Shown piece after piece: positions 7,367-17,084 of a stretch of 50,552 nucleotides of DNA. How positions within the stretch are numbered: position 1 is the stretch's first letter; the number at the start of each line of letters is the position of its first letter. The stretch lies in contig JAJRQO010000012.1 of the NCBI GenBank assembly GCA_024280215.1, forward strand, positions 1 through 50,552, read 5' to 3'. A model generated the notes under the pieces. It saw nothing but the letters and a program-made list of their open reading frames with translations. It searched no databases and was not told the DNA's origin. The DNA comes from Candidatus Zixiibacteriota bacterium (GTDB lineage Bacteria; Zixibacteria; MSB-5A5; GN15; FEB-12). The position numbers were made by a program, and so were the translations under genes.

Positions 7367-7924
7367 ATGATACCATTTTTGATTTTCATAGGCATAGTTA
7401 TCGCATTTGCAATGTTTGCTATCGGGATTTATAACAGCCTTGTCAAGCTACGCACATCGACCGAATCATCATGGTCAGATATCGATGTACAACTCAAGAA
7501 ACGGTTCAACCTCATCCCCGCTTTGGTCGAGACTGTCAAGGGCTACGCCTCGCATGAGAAAGACCTCTTTGAAAAAGTAACCCAAGCTCGCTCCCAAGCA
7601 ATGAACGCTGGCACACCCGAACAGATGGCAGCTGGTAACAATATGCTAACGGGAACATTGAAGTCGCTCTTTGCGGTATCGGAAGCATATCCAGACTTGA
7701 AGGCGAACACAAATTTTATGGACTTACAACGACAGCTCAAAGATATCGAGGGTGATATCGAATCTGCACGTCGGTACTATAATGCTATCGTCAGAGATTA
7801 TAACATTAAGACTGAGACCTTTCCCTCGGCGATTGTCGCATCGATGTTTAAATTTGTCAAAAAAGAATTTTTCGAAATTGAATCTCCAGATGAACGGAAA
7901 CCGATTAAACCAGATTTTTCTTAA
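7367..7924 (+). CDS. lemA: LemA family protein
   Basis: A 185-aa protein with an N-terminal membrane helix (residues about 2-24, MIPFLIFIGIVIAFAMFAIG) followed by a helical domain facing the periplasm. Family landmarks are YNSLVKLRTSTESSWSDIDV, the RFNLIPALVETVKGYA segment, YPDLKAN..F..LQ.QL, and RRYYNAIVRDYN near residues 135-147. The biochemical function of LemA proteins is not established. AAGGA lies 7 nt before the ATG. The next gene, 12 nt downstream, is a DUF2207 protein. This pairing is common in bacteria and suggests a joint membrane function. Confidence 0.9.
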   Translation: MIPFLIFIGIVIAFAMFAIGIYNSLVKLRTSTESSWSDIDVQLKKRFNLIPALVETVKGYASHEKDLFEKVTQARSQAMNAGTPEQMAAGNNMLTGTLKSLFAVSEAYPDLKANTNFMDLQRQLKDIEGDIESARRYYNAIVRDYNIKTETFPSAIVASMFKFVKKEFFEIESPDERKPIKPDFS

Positions 7925-7936
7925 GAGGAGATTAGT

Positions 7937-9670
7937 ATGAGAAAACATTATTTAAAGACATTTTTATACACCGCACTTATTTTCTTTTTGTTCATAGTTT
8001 CTGAAAGTTCGGCACAGCATTTTACGATAACAAACTTTGATGCCAAGATTGTCATTGACGAGGATGGTTCTTTTACTGTAACAGAAACTATCGACGTTGA
8101 GTTTCATCGGAAGAAACATGGCATCTACCGTGAGATTCCATATCGCTATGAAGATGAGCTTGGCAATGCTGTCAATATGCCGATTGAAGTTCTCTCAGTC
8201 ACAGATGGTAACGGGTACGATGTTGGTAGTAAAGTCAGCAAGATGGGCAACGTCGTAAACATACGAATTGGCGATGCCGACATATTTGTCTATGGCAGTC
8301 AGGTCTATAAAATCAAATACAAAGTAACCAATGGGCTATTGTACTTCGAAGATAAAGATGAACTCTACTGGAATGTGACAGGCAATGCATGGGATGCAGA
8401 GATTCAGCATGTTGCTGCAACGGTCTCTCTGAACTCATCGACTGAAATTCAAAATTATGATTACGCCTGTTATACAGGTGGCTATGGTGCAAATGAATCG
8501 GAATGTATGTTTGAAGAGGCTCCCAATGGTGGTCAATTTCAAACGACAGGAAGTTTGGAATCATACGATGGATTCACCATTGCCTTTTCATTTGATAAAG
8601 GAATTGTCGCTGAACCATCAGAGATGGATCGGTTTCTGATGACTATAAACATCACTGAAAACTGGGGTTTTATTCTACCGATAATTTCATTTTTGTTTAT
8701 GCTTATGCATTGGCGTAACAAAGGACGTGACCCAGAAACAGGTAGAGCAATCACGGTGCAATATAATCCGCCTAAAATTGGTGACCGAGAACTTACTCCC
8801 GCCGAGGTTGGGGCACTCATCGATGAGTCGCTTGACCCTCGTGATATATCGGCAAGTATGATTGGGTTGGCAGTTAAAGGATATATTTCAATTGAAGAGA
8901 CCGAAGAGAAAGTTTTGATATTCACCAATAAAGATTACAAGCTCACCGCACTCAAAACAGAGTTTGATGAACTGACTGAATTTGAAAAATGGTTGATGAC
9001 TGGACTATTTCAGGATGGACGTTCAGTTGTTATGATTTCTGAGTTAAAAAATAAATTTTACACCTATCTTCCAAAATTGTCAAAAGCAGTTTTCAGACAA
9101 CTGGTCGAACATAAATATTTTTCAACTGCTCCAAATTCGACAATTGGTAAATATATTCTTTGGGGTTGTTTAATTGTAATTCTTACGGGGCTATCTCAAT
9201 TTTTACTAACAACAAACTCGACTCTCTTAAAACCAATAATAGTAACAATACTAACAGGCTTGCCAATTTTTCTATTTGCTGAAGCGATGCCTGCCAAAAC
9301 TCGCAAAGGTGCCTTGGCACTTTCTGACATTAAAGGTTTTCAAGAGTTTTTGGAACGTGCTGAAAAAGATAAACTGGAACGAATGGCCGATAAAGAACTG
9401 TTTAGCAAGTACCTTCCTTACGCGATTGCTTTGGATGTTGTCGATCATTGGGCAAAATCTTTTGAGGGAATCGAACAGAATATGCCTAACTGGTATATCG
9501 GCTCTCATGGCATGATGTATTTTCATCCAGTCGCATTTTCACAGGCGATAACCGCAACGACTTCACATTTGTCGACGGCGACATTTTCAGCTCCTCGTAG
9601 CTCTGGTACATCTGGTGGCGGTGGTTTCTCTGGAGGTGGCGGAGGCGGTGGTGGTGGCGGAAGCTGGTAG
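7937..9670 (+). CDS. DUF2207 domain-containing exported membrane protein
   Basis: A 577-aa protein with a signal peptide ending near SSAQ (residue 26-27). An extracytoplasmic DUF2207 beta-rich domain follows, with the family start 'F.A.I.IDEDGSFTVTETI.V.F....HGIYREIPYRY' (about 35-73). There is a membrane segment near 242-258 (WGFILPIISFLFMLMHW), a cytoplasmic region with a winged-helix-like middle, a further membrane pair around 400-437, and a C-terminal low-complexity tail of glycines ending GSW. The whole layout, including the Gly tail, is typical of the family; its function is unknown. AAGAGGAG precedes the ATG. It probably forms an operon with lemA. Confidence 0.88.
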   Translation: MRKHYLKTFLYTALIFFLFIVSESSAQHFTITNFDAKIVIDEDGSFTVTETIDVEFHRKKHGIYREIPYRYEDELGNAVNMPIEVLSVTDGNGYDVGSKVSKMGNVVNIRIGDADIFVYGSQVYKIKYKVTNGLLYFEDKDELYWNVTGNAWDAEIQHVAATVSLNSSTEIQNYDYACYTGGYGANESECMFEEAPNGGQFQTTGSLESYDGFTIAFSFDKGIVAEPSEMDRFLMTINITENWGFILPIISFLFMLMHWRNKGRDPETGRAITVQYNPPKIGDRELTPAEVGALIDESLDPRDISASMIGLAVKGYISIEETEEKVLIFTNKDYKLTALKTEFDELTEFEKWLMTGLFQDGRSVVMISELKNKFYTYLPKLSKAVFRQLVEHKYFSTAPNSTIGKYILWGCLIVILTGLSQFLLTTNSTLLKPIIVTILTGLPIFLFAEAMPAKTRKGALALSDIKGFQEFLERAEKDKLERMADKELFSKYLPYAIALDVVDHWAKSFEGIEQNMPNWYIGSHGMMYFHPVAFSQAITATTSHLSTATFSAPRSSGTSGGGGFSGGGGGGGGGGSW

Positions 9671-9707
9671 GTTTCGCTTAACCGAATTATCATTTTATCG
9701 CAAGTCC

Positions 9708-9738
9708 AAAAAAAGGCAGAACCACTAAAGGTTCTGCC
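9708..9738 (-). terminator. strong intrinsic terminator of the glmM-glmS operon
   Basis: GGCAGAACC (9715-9723) and GGTTCTGCC (9730-9738) form a perfect 9-bp stem. On the minus strand it is followed by seven T's (A-tract 9708-9714). It also sits 45 nt after the DUF2207 stop and may serve that plus-strand gene less efficiently (AATTTTT downstream). A second 9-bp hairpin, GACGAAACC/GGTTTCGTC, lies at 9750-9772 between it and glmS. Confidence 0.85.
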
Positions 9739-9790
9739 TGATAATTTTTGACGAAACCTCAAGGGTTTCGTCTTAGATTCTACGTATAAT

Positions 9791-11617
9791 CTATTCAACA
9801 GTAACTGATTTTGCCAAGTTACGAGGTTGATCGACATGACATCCACGCATCACAGCAATATGATACGACAACAACTGCAGAGGTATTATCGAAAGAAGCG
9901 GAGTCAACAGACGGTATGTCTTCGGTATATAAATAACATGGTTGACTTTTTCGGCAATCTCTGTGTCTCCTTCGGTAGCAATTGCAATAACTTTGCCATT
10001 ACGTGAGCGAACCTCAGCAATATTTGACATTACTTTGTCGTAGACAGGATCTTTGAGTGCAATCACAACGACTGGCATATTTTCATCGATAAGAGCAATC
10101 GGACCATGCTTCATTTCCGCAGCAGGATACCCCTCGGCATGAATGTATGAAATTTCTTTTAGCTTTAAGGCACCCTCTAAGGCAACAGGATAATTAATTC
10201 CCCGACCAAGGTACAAAAAATTATCTTTCTTATAATACTCTTTGGCTATCTCTTTAATCTGTTCATTGTTTTTTAAGATAGTTTCAACTTGATCAGGAAT
10301 CTGTTCTATATATTCTATAATTTCCTGACCAGCTTGCACCGACATATTACGCATCCGACCTAACAAAGTCGTGACCAATGAGAGAACCATTACTTGAGAT
10401 GTAAACGCTTTTGTAGATGCGACCCCAATTTCAGGACCAGCATGTAAATAAACACCGCCATCAGATTCACGGGCAATCGTCGAACCGACAACATTGACAA
10501 GACCAAGCGAGGTAATCCCTTGTTTCTGTGCTTCCTTCATTGCTGCCAATGTATCAGCAGTTTCTCCTGATTGAGAAATAGAAAGTAAAATTGTATTGTC
10601 CTCAAAAACTGGAGAACGGTAACGAAGTTCGGAAGCATACTCTACTTCACACGGAATACGTGCCATTTCCTCAAGGAGATACTCACCTATCAGTCCAGCA
10701 TAGTATGAAGTGCCACATGCAGTGATAAGGACTCTTTTAATCTCACGAAGTTCATCATATTGCAAATTAAATCCATTGAGACGTGGAATACCTTCTTCAT
10801 AATTTAAACGACCACGGATAGCATTACGCAGAGTTGTTGGTTGCTCATAAATTTCTTTAAGCATAAAATGGTCGAAACCACCTTTTTCAATCTCATCAAG
10901 CGACCAACTAATCTCTTCTACTTGTGGAGAGATTTTTACATTTTGAATTGTTGTAATATTATAATCATCTTGTGTGACAGTAGCAATTTCACCATCATCA
11001 AGATAAATAACACGGTTGGTAGAATCCAAAATGGCTGAAACATCGGAGGCAACAAAATTTTCCCCATCACCAATACCAATAATTAATGGAGACCCCATAC
11101 GAGCGGCAATAATTGTATTTGGATGTGCCGATGAAATCACTGCCAAACCATAAGTACCCTCTACCTGAGTCAAAGCTTCACGTACCGCTTCGGTCAAATT
11201 CCCTTTGTAGCTGAACCTAATAAGCTGAGCAAGAACTTCTGTATCAGTTTCTGTTTTAATCGGAAAACCTTTACTGACCAAAAATGATTTGAGCGTCCGA
11301 TAATTTTCAATAATTCCATTATGGACTATTGCAATATCTTCTGTTGTATCCGTATGAGGATGAGCATTCAGTTGGTTTGGTTCGCCATGGGTCGCCCATC
11401 TTGTATGAGCAATTCCATGAGAGCTTTCTGTTTCATCAGTAACCAGAAGCTTTTCAAGTTCTACAATTTTACCAGCAGCTTTAGTAACATAAAGACCAGT
11501 TTCAGAAAGAAGAGCTATCCCAGCTGAATCATATCCACGATATTCAAGCCTTTTTATGCCTTTTAGCAAAATCGGTTTTGCTTCTTTTGGGCCTACATAT
11601 CCGACTATTCCACACAT
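9791..11617 (-). CDS. glmS: glutamine--fructose-6-phosphate aminotransferase (isomerizing)
   Basis: It makes glucosamine-6-phosphate from fructose-6-phosphate and glutamine, the entry to peptidoglycan and LPS amino sugars. At 608 aa it is full length. The N-terminal class II glutamine amidotransferase domain begins MCGIVGYVG with the nucleophile Cys2, then RGYDSAG and the HTRWATHG loop. Two SIS domains follow (about 285-420 and 455-595) with CGTSYYAG, SQSGETADT and ALEGALKLKEISYIHAEGY. The C-terminus DQPRNLAKSVTVE is the conserved tail. It lies 14 nt after glmM, which uses its product. No glmS ribozyme core is evident in that 14-nt space. Confidence 0.97.
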   Translation of the reverse strand: MCGIVGYVGPKEAKPILLKGIKRLEYRGYDSAGIALLSETGLYVTKAAGKIVELEKLLVTDETESSHGIAHTRWATHGEPNQLNAHPHTDTTEDIAIVHNGIIENYRTLKSFLVSKGFPIKTETDTEVLAQLIRFSYKGNLTEAVREALTQVEGTYGLAVISSAHPNTIIAARMGSPLIIGIGDGENFVASDVSAILDSTNRVIYLDDGEIATVTQDDYNITTIQNVKISPQVEEISWSLDEIEKGGFDHFMLKEIYEQPTTLRNAIRGRLNYEEGIPRLNGFNLQYDELREIKRVLITACGTSYYAGLIGEYLLEEMARIPCEVEYASELRYRSPVFEDNTILLSISQSGETADTLAAMKEAQKQGITSLGLVNVVGSTIARESDGGVYLHAGPEIGVASTKAFTSQVMVLSLVTTLLGRMRNMSVQAGQEIIEYIEQIPDQVETILKNNEQIKEIAKEYYKKDNFLYLGRGINYPVALEGALKLKEISYIHAEGYPAAEMKHGPIALIDENMPVVVIALKDPVYDKVMSNIAEVRSRNGKVIAIATEGDTEIAEKVNHVIYIPKTYRLLTPLLSIIPLQLLSYHIAVMRGCHVDQPRNLAKSVTVE

Positions 11618-11631
11618 AATTTATACCTTAT

Positions 11632-12996
11632 TTATTTAAAATACTTTTTTACTTTATCGGTCAAACTTGCCGTTAACTTTGGTGAATTTGTTTCAGTTAT
11701 TATACGGTAAATTGGCTCAGTATTTGAAGTTCTTAACTGTAGCCAGCCTTCTTCAAAATCAAAACGGAGACCATCACGACGGTCGATTCTTGATTTTCCC
11801 AGAAGTTTGCCTGCTTCTTTCTCAAATTTTTTGAGCTTTTTGAGAAATCTCTCTTTATCTTTTAATTGAGCTTTATCTTTTATATTGTAATATTTTGGAA
11901 AAGTTTCAACTAAATCAGCAAGACTTGTTTTTCGATCAGCCAAAACAGTCAAAGTAAGAGCAGCAGCAATGAGACAGTCACGACCAGCATGAAATGATGG
12001 AAAAATAACTCCACCGTTGCCTTCACCACCGATAATACCATTTTTCTTACGCATCATTTCGACAACATTGGCTTCGCCAACTTTTGAATATATAACTTTT
12101 GAACCGAGCGATTTGGCAACATCTTCGGTCACTTTTGAAGTCGAAAGGTTAATAACCGTTGAACCTTTCATTTTAAGAAGTACCGCCATAACACCAATTG
12201 TGAGGGTCAACTCTTCACCGATAGCCTTGCCGTTGTTGTCAACTAAAGCAAGACGGTCAGCATCAGGGTCGCATGCCATACCAAGGTCAGCTTTATGTTT
12301 TTTTACTGCTTTACAAAGTTGGGTAATATTTTTTGCGACAGGTTCGGGAGTATGGGTAAAATTTCCGTCCCCTTTGCAATTTATTTTTATAACCGTCACG
12401 CCAAGTTTCTCAAGCATTTTAGGAAGAGCAACAGAACCGGCACCATTTACCGCATCAACAACAACTTTGAATTTTTGTTTTTTTATCGCAGGTTTGTTTA
12501 CCGCTTTTTGGGCAAGAGTCTCTTTGATATGAACATCAATCCATTTATCTTGGGTTGAGGTTTTACCAAAACCATCATGAGCTTTGTAGGCAAATTTCTT
12601 GGATTCAAAAACTTTGTTTAATTTATTGTATTCAGCAGGAGTAATAAACTCACCAGTCTTATTAAAGAACTTGAGAGCATTCCATTCTATTGGATTATGC
12701 GAAGCAGTAATACAAATTCCACCGACTGCTTTTAATTTTTTGACTGCGATTTCAACCGTCGGAGTTGGCACAACGCCAACATCGATAACTTCCAGCCCAA
12801 CCGATTGCAAAACCGAGATGATAAGAGGGTTGATAATAATTCCCGATGGACGACTATCACGACCAACAACAACTTTACCACTTTTAAGCATCGTTCCAAA
12901 GGCAGCAGCATATTCAGCAAGCATGTGCATATCAAGTCCGTTACCCAAAACACCACGAACCCCAGATGTCGATTTTACTAATTCTCTTTTTTTCAT
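11632..12996 (-). CDS. glmM: phosphoglucosamine mutase (alpha-D-phosphohexomutase family)
   Basis: It converts glucosamine-6-phosphate to glucosamine-1-phosphate. The four phosphohexomutase sites are intact: phosphoserine loop TASHNP with Ser99, metal loop DPDADR (243-248), sugar-recognition loop GEGNGG (324-329), and phosphate loop RTSNTEPIYRI near 424. The GEGNGG loop differs from the GEQSGH of enterobacterial GlmM and resembles the form in archaeal and some other bacterial members, so phosphomannomutase activity cannot be excluded. The position directly before glmS favours GlmM. Length 454 aa. Confidence 0.85.
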   Translation of the reverse strand: MKKRELVKSTSGVRGVLGNGLDMHMLAEYAAAFGTMLKSGKVVVGRDSRPSGIIINPLIISVLQSVGLEVIDVGVVPTPTVEIAVKKLKAVGGICITASHNPIEWNALKFFNKTGEFITPAEYNKLNKVFESKKFAYKAHDGFGKTSTQDKWIDVHIKETLAQKAVNKPAIKKQKFKVVVDAVNGAGSVALPKMLEKLGVTVIKINCKGDGNFTHTPEPVAKNITQLCKAVKKHKADLGMACDPDADRLALVDNNGKAIGEELTLTIGVMAVLLKMKGSTVINLSTSKVTEDVAKSLGSKVIYSKVGEANVVEMMRKKNGIIGGEGNGGVIFPSFHAGRDCLIAAALTLTVLADRKTSLADLVETFPKYYNIKDKAQLKDKERFLKKLKKFEKEAGKLLGKSRIDRRDGLRFDFEEGWLQLRTSNTEPIYRIITETNSPKLTASLTDKVKKYFK

Positions 12997-13024
12997 ATTG
13001 TAACTTTATACCTTACATTCTTGT

Positions 13025-14395
13025 TTATTCAAAATATTGTACTAAACCATTTTTAGTGCCAATCCAGAGATTACCAAACATATCAACATTGAGAGTATTA
13101 ATCCAGTTGTCGGGTAAAAATGAATTTGACGTTGTAAAGAGAGTCCAAGTTGTACCAGAGAGCGAGACAAGCCCAAATCGAGTACCAAACCATTTTGTTC
13201 CTTGATTGTCTATGACAACGGCAGTGACAACATTGTCAGGAAGTTCTGAGTTGGTTGTTTGATAATTTGTAAAAATTCCACTTGAAAACATAAACGCACC
13301 CGCATCGGTACCAAACAGCATCGTATTACCTGATGAATGAATATCCCATACAGCCTGATTGGTAAAATTATCAAGAGAACCATAGGTACTGAAACTACCA
13401 TTTTCTAAAACAGAAGCACCCCATAAATTTAATCCTGTCCAAATCGCATTATTTGTATCAACTCCTAAAGTAGTAATAATTCCATCGCCAGGAAAAGTTG
13501 AACTTGTCGGAACAACATATTGTTTCCAACTATTTCGAGTTATTAAATCAAATGCATGAAGTCCATTTGAAAGAGTCCCGACCCACAATTTGTCTTGCGA
13601 AATCATAATATCACGAGTGGATGTCAACAAACCTGAATCATTTGAGCGATAAAAAATTGTTGAGTCTCCCTCATGCAAAGCGACACCACTACTTTGGGTC
13701 CCGAACCATATTCTGTTTGAGTTTTCAATCGCAATAGAATTTACAATACTAAACTTGATTGTGTCAATAGTTGTATCGGTAGGATTTATAATGGTATCTA
13801 TAATTAATGGAAAGTTATTTGCGTCAAGTAATGTATTCCAAGTCGTATTATCATATTTAGAAACACCACCTGCTGTAGAAATATATTTTACACCACCGTC
13901 AAATTGTATGTCGATAATATCATTAGAGAGCAAATCAGAGTTGTCTCTATTATAGACAGTCCAAGTGCCTGCGTGCAAAGTTGAAGCAGAATCAATATTT
14001 GAAATCTGTGACCAATTTGCGGCATCATCAACAGATTTGAGAGCAAAATAATATTTTGTATTAGGAGCCAAGCCAGTCACGATAACAGTATCATCCACCC
14101 CACCTACATGAGGTCTGTTTGTAGAACTAAAAGCTGTTGCCAAGAAATAATTTGCTGAAGTAATAGGTGTTGTAGAGTATCCAACTTCATAACTTGTAAC
14201 TCTTCCAAGCACATCGTCATCTCCTGGTGCGGTAAAAAGTAGCATGACAGTGCTTCCAGTTGAAAAGTTTATACGCAAATCTGTCACCGTATTTGGTGCA
14301 GTAGTATCATCAGGGCTTATTGGATTAGAGGAGTCATCCGAACAGGAGACAAGTGTAGATACAATAAGTATACTAAAGATTATAAAATTTTTCAA
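13025..14395 (-). CDS. lipoprotein with fibronectin type III domain and two-component-regulator-type propeller repeats
   Basis: The open frame extends to a TTG at 14464, but a TTG at 14395 gives a compact lipoprotein signal, MKNFIIFSILIVSTLVSC, with lipobox LVSC. I take that as the start (457 aa). After an Asp/Ser-rich spacer comes a fibronectin type III domain (about 30-145, TVTDLRINF...SYEVGYSTTP...YYFALKSVDD). Then Reg_prop blades follow: repeated 'WFGTxxGVxxxxxxxWxxY' units such as NRIWFGTQSSGVALHEGDS, KLWVGTLSNGLHAF, TKWFGTRFGLVSLSG and NLWIGTKNGLVQY. Such propellers normally form sensor domains, but there is no kinase here, so it is an exported binding protein of unknown ligand. It is 28 nt ahead of glmM and probably co-transcribed. 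Confidence 0.8.
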   Translation of the reverse strand: MKNFIIFSILIVSTLVSCSDDSSNPISPDDTTAPNTVTDLRINFSTGSTVMLLFTAPGDDDVLGRVTSYEVGYSTTPITSANYFLATAFSSTNRPHVGGVDDTVIVTGLAPNTKYYFALKSVDDAANWSQISNIDSASTLHAGTWTVYNRDNSDLLSNDIIDIQFDGGVKYISTAGGVSKYDNTTWNTLLDANNFPLIIDTIINPTDTTIDTIKFSIVNSIAIENSNRIWFGTQSSGVALHEGDSTIFYRSNDSGLLTSTRDIMISQDKLWVGTLSNGLHAFDLITRNSWKQYVVPTSSTFPGDGIITTLGVDTNNAIWTGLNLWGASVLENGSFSTYGSLDNFTNQAVWDIHSSGNTMLFGTDAGAFMFSSGIFTNYQTTNSELPDNVVTAVVIDNQGTKWFGTRFGLVSLSGTTWTLFTTSNSFLPDNWINTLNVDMFGNLWIGTKNGLVQYFE

Positions 14396-14475
14396 AATAT
14401 AGAATTTCCTCTCAAAGTTGTACCTTTTATACATGGAAAATATACAATGAACGCAAAAAAACAATAATTAAATAA

Positions 14476-15282
14476 TTATTTTTTACGAACAAGAATGCCT
14501 TGCATCTTGTTATGGATCAGTCCATTAGAGGCAAGAAGACTTTTACTGAACACAGAGTATTGTGACAAGTCGATTTCGGTTACTTTTCCACCTGCTTCGG
14601 TAAGAATTATAACACCCGCAGCTGAGTCCCATGGTGCCAGATTGTACTCCCAAAAGCCCTCAAAACGACCATCCGCAACCCAACAAATATCAAGTGCAGC
14701 AGATCCAAAACGACGAACCGCTTGGGCATGCTTCATCATACGAGCAAAAAGTCCAAGATTGTTTTTTTTCAGAGTTGCAATATTGTAAGCAAAACCTGTT
14801 GCTAATAAAGAACGCTCTAATTTCTTTTCAGAAGAAATTTTAATTTTTTTCTTATTCAAATACGCCCCCTGCCCTATTGATGCCGAGAAAAATTCGTTCA
14901 ACTCTGGAGCATAGACAACCCCAACAATCGATTCTTTTTTATATTGCAAGGCTATCGAGACCGCATAGCTCGGAAGACGATGAGCATAATTAACTGTCCC
15001 ATCAAGAGGATCGATAATCCAGCAGAAGTCAGAATTATTATCAATAGAATGTCCCTCTTCGGTAAGTATAGAATGCGACGGGAACGCTTTTTGAATTTGT
15101 GTGATAATATATTTTTCAGATTTTAAATCAAACTTTGTCACAGGGTCGATACGACCTTTGTATTGTACATTTTTATTTTTTAAAAAACCATCTGCTAAAA
15201 TTTTACCGGCACCACGTGCAATTTTTTCAGCTACTTTTGTGAACTGAGACAGTTCGTTTTTTGAAAATAAATTTTTTCGCAT
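14476..15282 (-). CDS. suhB: inositol-1-monophosphatase family protein
   Basis: A 268-aa Mg-dependent phosphatase. Motif I is ILTEEGHS (metal-binding Glu75/Glu76), motif II WIIDPLDGTVNYAH (Asp91, Asp94, Thr96), and motif III APWDSAAGVIILTEAGG in the C-terminal third. Family members hydrolyse inositol monophosphate, and some act on other sugar phosphates or NADP. The real substrate is not evident. It starts 2 nt after the ABC transporter gene, so it is cotranscribed with the exporter and the lipoprotein that follows. Confidence 0.88.
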   Translation of the reverse strand: MRKNLFSKNELSQFTKVAEKIARGAGKILADGFLKNKNVQYKGRIDPVTKFDLKSEKYIITQIQKAFPSHSILTEEGHSIDNNSDFCWIIDPLDGTVNYAHRLPSYAVSIALQYKKESIVGVVYAPELNEFFSASIGQGAYLNKKKIKISSEKKLERSLLATGFAYNIATLKKNNLGLFARMMKHAQAVRRFGSAALDICWVADGRFEGFWEYNLAPWDSAAGVIILTEAGGKVTEIDLSQYSVFSKSLLASNGLIHNKMQGILVRKK

Positions 15283-15284
15283 AT

Positions 15285-17084
15285 TTAGTTAACTTTTATC
15301 GATGGTTGAAGTTCTCTTTTATATTGCAACTTATACAATGTTTCGTAAATACCTTTTTCCTTCAAGAGCGATTCATGGGTTCCGATTTCACGAAGTTCGC
15401 CATGATGTATGACAATAATTTTGTCTGCTTTTTCAATAGTAGAAAGTCTATGTGCTATCACAATAGAAGTTCTATCTTTGAGAAGTTCTATCAATGCATT
15501 TTGAATCAGTATTTCTGTTTCGGTATCAACAGATGATGTAGCTTCATCGAGAATTAAAATATCTGGGTTAAATGACAATGCTCTGGCAAAAGAAAGAAGT
15601 TGTTTCTGACCAGTCGAAAGAGTCGCTCCTCTTTCTTTGACAGGTGTTTTGAGTTCTTTTTGTATGTCATTCATAAACCTATCAAAGCCAACTCTCTTAA
15701 TTGCCGTTATAATTTCATCATCGCTGATTGATTCATCTCTCAGGCGAATATTACGAGCAAAATCACCAGAGAATAAAAAGACATCCTGTAACACCAGTCC
15801 AAGATGCGACCGAAGTTTTTCAACTCGGTAATCACGAATATCAATACCATCTATTTTTATCGACCCTTTTTGAAAATCATAAAAACGATACATCAATGAA
15901 ATAAGTGAAGTCTTCCCAGCTCCAGTCGCTCCAACAATGGCAATTTTTTCACCTGGCTCAACAACGAACGATAAATCTTTAATAACCCATTGTTCATCAT
16001 TATAGGCAAACCAAACATTTTCAAATTCTATTTTCCCGTCAAATTTTTCTGGAGACTTTGTTATTGTTTTGTTTACGATTGCAGGTTCAGAATCTAACAA
16101 ATCAAAGATACGTTCCGACGATGCCATCGACGCTTGAAGTACATTATATTTATCAGAAAGGTCACGAATCGGTTGGAAAAACCGTTCCACCAAGTAGATA
16201 AATAAGACTAAATCGCCAAAGCTGAGCGTATCAGCACCAATCATTTTCCCACCATAATAAAAGAGCATGCCCAATGAGATAGCACCGATAATTTCAACTG
16301 CAGGATAAAAAATTGCATAGTATAAGACCGAACGAAAATGCCCCGTACGAAGTTCTTTATTGATTGAGTCAAACTCTTGATATGTCGCTTTTTCTTTTGA
16401 AAAAAGTTGAACAATCGTCATCCCTGTAAGATGTTCTTGTATAAACGAATTCAGTCTTGCAAGTTTTAAACGAACTACTCTGTATGCATCGCGTGCTTTT
16501 GCCTTAAAAAAGAAAGTCGCCACTAACAAAATCGGAAGTGAAATAAAAGTAATACAAGCAAGTTGCCAATTAACATAGAGCAAAGCCGAAACAAAAAAAG
16601 TAAGCATTAAAAGATCGCCGATGATATTGACAACACCAGAGGAAAAAAGTTCATTGAGCGTGTTAATATCATTTGTTACCCGTGTGACTAAACGACCGAC
16701 TGGATTTTTATCATAAAAGCCTAAGTGTAATTTTTGTAAATGGGCGAACACTTCCATACGGATATCATCTTGTACTTTTTGTCCAAGCCACATGGTAGAG
16801 TAAATTTGAAAAAACGAAACTATCATGATTCCAAAAATAATCGCAAGATATTTCAGAGCAATAATTTCAAAATTCTCAGCATTTCCAGTCAGGATAAAAT
16901 CATCAATACCAGATTTTGTAATAAATGCAAGAGCGGTTTGAAAAAGTGCCGACATGACCAACATCGAAACCGCCAAAGCAACCACCCACCTGTACGGCTT
17001 TGTATAAACCAAGAGTCGTTTCATCAGACGACTATCGTATGCCTTACCGAGAACTTCTTCATCATGCATCTGTTTTTTACTCAT
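15285..17084 (-). CDS. ABC exporter half-transporter, subunit with catalytic Walker B Glu (MdlB/MsbA type)
   Basis: A 599-aa protein with an N-terminal six-helix transmembrane domain (about 35-315) fused to an ATPase domain. Walker A is GATGAGKT (385-392), signature LSTGQ (489-493), and Walker B ILILDE with catalytic Glu514; the H-loop is IVIAHRLS. The signature has Thr where the canonical LSGGQ has Gly. Its ATG overlaps the end of the upstream half-transporter by 4 nt. The two therefore form a heterodimer: the partner's Asp503 and this subunit's LSTGQ together make one degenerate ATP site. Likely cargo is lipid or hydrophobic compounds, but the substrate is unknown. Confidence 0.9.
   Translation of the reverse strand: MSKKQMHDEEVLGKAYDSRLMKRLLVYTKPYRWVVALAVSMLVMSALFQTALAFITKSGIDDFILTGNAENFEIIALKYLAIIFGIMIVSFFQIYSTMWLGQKVQDDIRMEVFAHLQKLHLGFYDKNPVGRLVTRVTNDINTLNELFSSGVVNIIGDLLMLTFFVSALLYVNWQLACITFISLPILLVATFFFKAKARDAYRVVRLKLARLNSFIQEHLTGMTIVQLFSKEKATYQEFDSINKELRTGHFRSVLYYAIFYPAVEIIGAISLGMLFYYGGKMIGADTLSFGDLVLFIYLVERFFQPIRDLSDKYNVLQASMASSERIFDLLDSEPAIVNKTITKSPEKFDGKIEFENVWFAYNDEQWVIKDLSFVVEPGEKIAIVGATGAGKTSLISLMYRFYDFQKGSIKIDGIDIRDYRVEKLRSHLGLVLQDVFLFSGDFARNIRLRDESISDDEIITAIKRVGFDRFMNDIQKELKTPVKERGATLSTGQKQLLSFARALSFNPDILILDEATSSVDTETEILIQNALIELLKDRTSIVIAHRLSTIEKADKIIVIHHGELREIGTHESLLKEKGIYETLYKLQYKRELQPSIKVN

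Noticed and set aside
11618-11631. glmS ribozyme/riboswitch upstream of glmS
   Set aside because: Only 14 nt separate glmM and glmS, too little for the ribozyme, and no core is seen further upstream.
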